DNA from: Siphonodentalium dalli
Taxonomy: Eukaryota; Mollusca; Scaphopoda; Gadilida; Siphonodentaliidae
Length of the DNA: 64,000 nt
Assembly (NCBI GenBank): GCA_032622095.1
Contig: CP136061.1
Coordinates: 198,694,935 to 198,758,934 of the forward strand
Direction: 5' to 3'
A model generated the notes under the pieces. It was given only the letters and a program-made list of their open reading frames with translations. It was not told the DNA's origin and made no database searches. The stretch's first letter is position 1. Every line of letters begins with the position of its first letter. Positions 59,406 to 64,000 of this stretch are shown in pieces. Both the position numbers and the translations under genes were made by a program.

Positions 59406-61811
59406 ATGGACGCCGCACATTTGAATGCTGTTATCGATGGTCGTTTAAAAGCCTCAATGACTACTTGCCAAAAGGAAATGTTATCCAGCATGGAAACTAT
59501 GATGAAGGCACAGCTTCACACGTTTAAAGGTGATTTGGATCACACACAAAAGCTGAACAATGACTTACAAATCGCCAAAATTCAGGAAACGTGCGCAGAT
59601 CAGTACGTGTTCAAGCGGAAAGGTTGTGAAGACCAATTTAAGTTTAACACTTCCATTGCAAACAAGATAAAGGAGGCTGATGCGTTATTGGACAATAATT
59701 CGATTCAACCTGCACAAGAAAAGTTAGCAGAAGGTATTGCAGATTTAGTATTCCGCCAAAAACATATCAAAATTGCCGACAGTTCGGAGCACGGGTGGGC
59801 TACCGTAGGGGAGTATCTCGCTAATCCTATAGCGGACAATTCGGATGATGAAAGACGCTTATCCAAGTCGATCGTTAAAGCTGGCCAAAAGATTAAGCTG
59901 CGAAAGAAGAAAACGCCGAGTCGCACTCACCCCAATGATTCGACAACACCTCGTCAATCAGCACAACTGACTCAGTCTATTCAGCCAATCTATCGTAATC
60001 AAGCAGGATTCAGTGGAGCGTGTTGGGGCTGTGGAAAACACGGACACAGAGTTGCCTTTTGTGCACAGAACAGGCAGAGCCAGTTGGCTGATAAGTTAAG
60101 TATAAATAATACTTGCCCAAAGGAATGTGAGAATTCCACAACTAGTAATGCTCTACAATTTGGGGTTGGGTGTACTTTAACTCAAAATATTAATTCTCCA
60201 GTTGGAAGATTAAAGTCTCATTTAGATAAATGGGAACATATCGGAGCAAGTCCGTATATATTGAGTATACTTAAAGAAGGATACCGAATTCCATTCATTG
60301 ATTCACCAGATGCAATTTTTCTACTAGATAATCGATCGGCAAGGGAAAATGCGATTTTTGTAGAGGGTGAAATAGAAAAATTACTTAAAATGGGATGTAT
60401 TGAATTAATACAAAATCAGTCAAAGGTTGTTAACCCATTGACGGTAGCTTTTGGAAAACGGGGCAAGATGCGATTGGTTTTGAATTGCCGACACATTAAT
60501 CCTTTTCTTGCAGATTTTGCTTGTAAATACGAAGATGGCAAAGTTGCTTTGGACATGTTTTCCACTGGTGATTGGTGTTTTACGTTTGATTTGAAATCTG
60601 CTTATCACCATTTGGTTATTCATCCAGATTATAGAGACTATTTAGGTTTCTCTTGGTCTTACGTAGACGGTGGTGTTATTTTCTACAGATTTGCTGTTTT
60701 ACCATTTGGAATTGGGTCGGCCAGTTTTATTTTCTCAAAACTAATGAGGGAAGTTGTTAAATACTGGAGGGCCTCTGGATATCGCATAATAATGTTTTTA
60801 GACGACGGAATTGGGGCAGACATTGGCGAAATAGAGTCCAATGCGTTGGCTGTAAAAGTTAGATCGGATCTTTTGGAATGCGGTTTTTTGATAGCAGAGG
60901 AGAAGTCTTGTTGGGTGGCTAAACAATCGGTTCCTTGGATTGGTTTTTTCTTGGCTACTAGGATTGGTGTTGTGAAGGTTTCGGAAGAAAGAATTAATAA
61001 ACTGGTTATGTGTATTAATTCAGCTTTGGCTCAGTTGTTGAAAAGTTATTTTTCAATTTTACCGGTCCGGTTTCTAGCTGGTATAGTAGGACAGATAAGT
61101 TCATTAAAATTAGTATTTGGGGATTTAGTCCAAAGAAATACAAGGGCGTTATATAGATGCATTGTTTCCATGATGGGCTGGAATTCTTTGGTATTTGTGT
61201 CTGTGGAGGCGAGAGATGAGCTAACATACTGGAGAGATAATGTTTTCAGTTTAAACGCGTCGCCTATGGATTTCAAAGACACGGTAGTATTTGATTGTTC
61301 ATTATATTTTGATGCTTCAGGATTGGGTTACGGTGGTTTTGTCGATAATCATGAGATTAAAGGTCGGTTGACCGATGGTTTAACAGAACGTCAGTTGACA
61401 ATTGGTGGAGTTGTCGGTCAGTTGATCAGTATGACAACAAATAGTCATTTGACTAATTTTGCTCAATGTCATATGACAGAGACGGCAGTGGATACCGAGA
61501 CGCAAGTATATTCGTCTTCTAGTAATTTGACTACAACTAAATGCAGTCGCGACGAAAACATGGCTTGCTTATATAACGAAAGAACGAATTTTGAGCTAGA
61601 TATAAATCCCGCTGATGTTTTAAATGTTACAGGCTGTTGGAATGAATTCGAAGCCGATAAGAGTTCAACGTGGCGTGAAATTGAGGCTCTTCATAGAGTA
61701 TTAAAGAGTTCTGTAACAATATTACAAAATTCAAATGTAAAGATTTTTACGGACAATCAAAATGTGGTCAAAATTCTTAAAATTGGAAGTAGAAAGAGTT
61801 GCACGGTATAG
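59406..61811 (+). pseudogene. DIRS-like Gag-RT-RNase H ORF (frameshifted)
   Basis: First ATG of the frame at 59406. About residues 1-200 are a polar Gag-like region; the zinc knuckle CWGCGKHGHRVAFC (CX2CX4HX4C) is at about 205-218. Reverse transcriptase about 330-560: RLVLNCRHIN, FDLKSAYHHLVIHPDYRDYL, FAVLPFGIGSASFIFSKL and catalytic MFLDDG (LDD in place of YxDD, as in DIRS relatives). RNase H from about 634: YFDASGLGYGG, SSTWREIEAL, FTDNQNVVKIL. The frame meets TAG at 61809 because of an indel near 61800; the next frame (from 61802) continues with AYEIQDTCSKN and IPRSDNCKADL, the expected RNase H end. Roles: packages, copies and degrades element RNA. Confidence 0.85.
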
Positions 61812-61904
61812 CATATGAAATTCAAGACACATGTTCTAAGAATAACGTGTTTTTCCGTCCAATTTGGATACCGAGATCGGACAATTGTAAAGCAGACTTG
61901 CTAA

Positions 61905-62891
61905 GGGTGCATTTACATTGCTATAGAAATGTATACAGATCTGTATGAAGTCACGTGTCGCGCATTACTGTGATCACAACATGATTACTAATAGTGAACG
62001 CGCGCTCATCAGTACGCTGGTAATTGACAATTCACTGCGAGTCGTGTCAGTTTAGGCCAGACATAAAAATGTATCAACTATCAACAGATAACAGCGATTT
62101 GGTATGTGCCACAGGTATTTAAAGTGTATCCTTATACCACTTGATAATGGTTCGAAGAAAGAATGAAAAGCATGCAGTTACCCTACAACACCCTTTATTT
62201 GACCAAATGTAGTAAAATTTTCAACTGATGACAATTCCAATGACAATGTTGACCAGTGTAGGACAATATTGTTTTCTTAAATTACATGCAGTTTTGATAT
62301 ATAGCTGTTAGACAATAAATATGATGATAATGACTGGCCACGGGGAGGGACCAGGTCACAATCTTTCCAAGTGTTGGACATTTCCAACATTACACCCGCC
62401 CCTATGATAAGGTTGGAAAATTTCCAGCTGATGGCCATTCCAGCTAAAAAAAATTGTAAAAAGTAGGAAATTATGCAAATATTGGTCCGAAAACAATACC
62501 CCCCCCCCCCCCCAAATAAAATGTTTGAAAATCAAACTACAAGATCATTTTCAATCTATTGCTGGTTTGGAAATTACAACTAATGTTGTGTCAGGTATGA
62601 AATATCCAACCGTTGAACAAGTTGCCACGTCCCTATCCGTGTTCATTATTCGAAATACACGGGTTGAAATGACAACGAAAACTAAAACACATTCGCCAAG
62701 CCCGAGTAACAATTAATCATAACTGATTTGCCTGTCGCAATGCTTCGGCGTTGACCGTGACGTATAGCGGACACGATTTCTGCTCACACGAACTAATACC
62801 GTTTTCTTTCTGTGTGCATTTCTATATCAACCCGTTTACACTAGTCTGCGTGTAGATCTATGTACATTTCTATAGCAATGTAAATGCACCC
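61905..62891. mobile_element. PIF/Harbinger-like MITE inside the DIRS ORF
   Basis: Termini GGGTGCATTTACATTGCTAT and the exact complement at the right end (29-bp perfect inverted repeats), flanked by TAA on both sides (61902-61904, 62892-62894). A TAA/TTA duplication with a GGG start is the PIF/Harbinger signature. The 987-bp element plus the 3-bp duplication adds 990 bases, a multiple of three. The DIRS reading frame is the same before and after it. Inside are a 15-base C run (62501) and a segment from 62200 shared with the window end. No transposase was recognised. Confidence 0.85.
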
Positions 62892-62894
62892 TAA

Positions 62895-63346
62895 GTAGAG
62901 TTGGAGACTCTGATGATTGGGGAATTTCTCCTCCAATGTTCAATTTTTTTGACGACCTATGGGGTCCTCACACGGTAGATCGATTTGCATCTGTTTACAA
63001 TGCGAAATGTAATCGGTTTAATAGCCGATGGTGGTGTCCGGGAACCGAGGGTATCGATGCTTTCCAGCAAAATTGGGAAGGCGAAAATAATTGGCTGGTT
63101 CCTCCACCAAGATCGGTGATTAAAGTATTTAAGAAAATGTACGCTGAACGAGCGAATGGTGCATTGATAATCCCTGAGTGGGTATCGGCTCCTTATTGGC
63201 CAATCATTTACGATGCGAAGGCTAATCATTTCGATGAAGCTATCAAACTGTTCATGTTTTTACCGGTGTGTAAGATTGAAACGGGCAGAGGAAATAACGG
63301 TATTTTTCAGAAGAAATCTACAAGTTTTCAGTTAATTGCACTGAAA
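62895..63346 (+). pseudogene. DIRS-like RNase H end and C-terminal extension
   Basis: Resumes the RNase H frame directly after the MITE and target duplication: SRVGDSDDW, then FFDDLWGPHTVDRFASVYNA, FNSRWWCPGTEGIDAF, NWLVPPPRSVIKV and LIIPEWVSAPYWP. This W.P...DRFAS / PG...DAF / W..PP / LI.P.W pattern is the conserved extension after RNase H in DIRS-order elements. The frame ends at 63361, or is spliced at 63346 if the candidate intron is real. Its ATG at 62936 is internal, not a real start. Confidence 0.8.
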
Positions 63347-63421
63347 GTAAGATTTGATTAATCATACTGTGACATATCTACTGTGTTTGCTTAATTCGTG
63401 TGTATTGATTAATTTTCAGAG
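63347..63421 (+). other. Candidate 75-bp spliceosomal intron in the DIRS-like element
   Basis: A donor CTGAAA|GTAAGA and a pyrimidine-rich acceptor 'attaattttcag(ag)' bracket the gap between the RNase H extension and the recombinase frame; a branch-like 'ttaat' lies upstream of the acceptor. Using the second AG (63420-63421) keeps both sides in frame (both in frame 2); the first AG (63418-63419) would shift frame. The alternative is two separate ORFs. Confidence 0.45.
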
Positions 63422-63967
63422 CTGAACTTGGGGCCTACGATTCGAGAGAAGTTGGCGGCTGCTGGGGTGTGCGATGACGGCGGGAAATATGAGAAACGTC
63501 TAATACATCATCTAATCGGGACCAGAAGTGACGGTACCAATAAAACATACTTTAGTTCTTTCATGAAATGGAAAAGATACTGTGCGTCCAAAAACTTTGG
63601 CTGTTTGCCAGCAGAACCAATTCATGTCGCCATGTTCATATCGGACGCTATGGACCTCGGCTCTTCGTCGAGTTCGGTGAATGCTTTGTTTTATGCGATT
63701 AAGTGGGCGCACACCATAAACGGTTTAACAGACCCCACCGGCAACGGCTTGGTGAAAATGATGTTGGAATCAGCAAAGCGCAACTCTTCTAAAGTGGTTA
63801 ATAAGAAACAGCCAGTTACAGCAGACATGCTAAAGGAACTTTGTTCTCAGTATACTGACAATAATGATTTGGCAGTAATTCGCGATTTATGTATGATTTT
63901 GATCAGTTTTGCAGGTTTTTTGAGATACGATGAGCTAAGTAATTTAATGTGTAGTGACCAAATGTAG
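63422..63967 (+). pseudogene. DIRS-like tyrosine recombinase, N-terminal part, truncated
   Basis: The frame opens LNLGPTIREKLAAAG. It contains the N-terminal SAM-like helices (TYFSSFMKWKRYCASKNFG, AEPIHVAMFISDAMDLGSSS) and the start of the catalytic domain with the first catalytic arginine in FAGFLRYDELSNL. The remaining catalytic H, R and Tyr are missing: after CSD the reading runs into a sequence shared with 62200-62245 and a stop at 63965. No ATG lies at the start, which fits fusion to the upstream frame by splicing or frameshift. In intact elements the recombinase inserts the circular cDNA. Confidence 0.75.
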
Positions 63968-64000
63968 TAAAATTTTCAACTGATGACAATTCCAATGACA
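63955..64000 (+). repeat. 46-bp exact match to 62200-62245, cut by window end
   Basis: From 'tgaccaaatgtagtaaaa' to the last base, identical to 62200-62245 inside the MITE. It begins within the recombinase coding sequence, so a second copy of the MITE's internal component is inserted here. Confidence 0.8.

Larger units (their letters stand above)
59200..64000 (+). mobile_element. DIRS-like tyrosine-recombinase retrotransposon, interrupted
   Basis: Order of domains: Gag-like with zinc knuckle, reverse transcriptase, RNase H, a DIRS-typical C-terminal extension, tyrosine recombinase. There is no integrase or protease, as known for DIRS-order elements. Interruptions: a frameshift near 61800, a 987-bp MITE at 61905-62891, a possible 75-bp intron, and a second insertion from about 63955. 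The left end is approximate; the right end is outside the window. Antisense to the receptor gene. Confidence 0.85.

Overview
The window is animal nuclear DNA: AT-rich, sparse in genes, with spliceosomal introns (GT...AG), extracellular protein modules split by phase-1 introns, and a dense mix of LINE, DIRS-like, Helitron-like and cut-and-paste transposon remnants. Frequent 'gggagataact' and 'gggccataact' words and long core-repeat arrays suggest a bivalve or other mollusc. That assignment is from memory of such genomes, not from a search.

The one host gene I can reconstruct is on the minus strand from about 56.7 kb down to 22.6 kb and is 5'-incomplete. Seven exons join in frame with matching phases: most of a MAM domain (56455-56714), the MAM C-terminus (47922-48009), a cysteine-rich module (47010-47306), a second small Cys-containing exon (39091-39186), a Ser/Thr-rich stalk (38861-38977), a transmembrane helix (36757-36829) and a cytoplasmic tail (22623-23172) with 66-residue repeats full of tyrosine docking motifs (YDYI, YEVP, YQN). 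This is a single-pass receptor: adhesive or ligand-binding ectodomain outside, tyrosine-phosphorylation-dependent SH2 docking inside. About 1.5 kb of coding sequence is spread over 34 kb, mostly because of transposon insertions. A signal-peptide exon ending in phase 1 lies further along the same strand (10335-10389). Its upstream region is duplicated at 17.8-18.0 kb, so a second receptor-like gene probably begins there and runs out of the window to the left.

Region by region: 2-5 kb holds a Helitron/pearl-like core-repeat element, with a reverse-orientation relative at 34.4-36.7 kb. The 5.2-12.3 kb stretch has foldback elements, four copies in all (one near 24.4 kb) of a TTAA-flanked MITE, and LINE fragments. 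The 12.45-17.55 kb stretch is a giant foldback element with inverted arms over 1.3 kb and an internal minisatellite that also flips orientation. The 18.5-20.6 kb stretch has old LINE fragments. The 26.6-31.3 kb stretch is an almost complete LINE with ORF1 and ORF2. The 38.6-38.86 kb MITE abuts a splice donor. The 39.4-45.4 kb stretch is a composite Helitron-like repeat block. The 51.5-54.3 kb stretch is a tandem segmental duplication. The 59.2-64 kb stretch is a DIRS-like retrotransposon (Gag, RT, RNase H, tyrosine recombinase) hit by a 987-bp MITE and apparently by a second insertion at the window edge.
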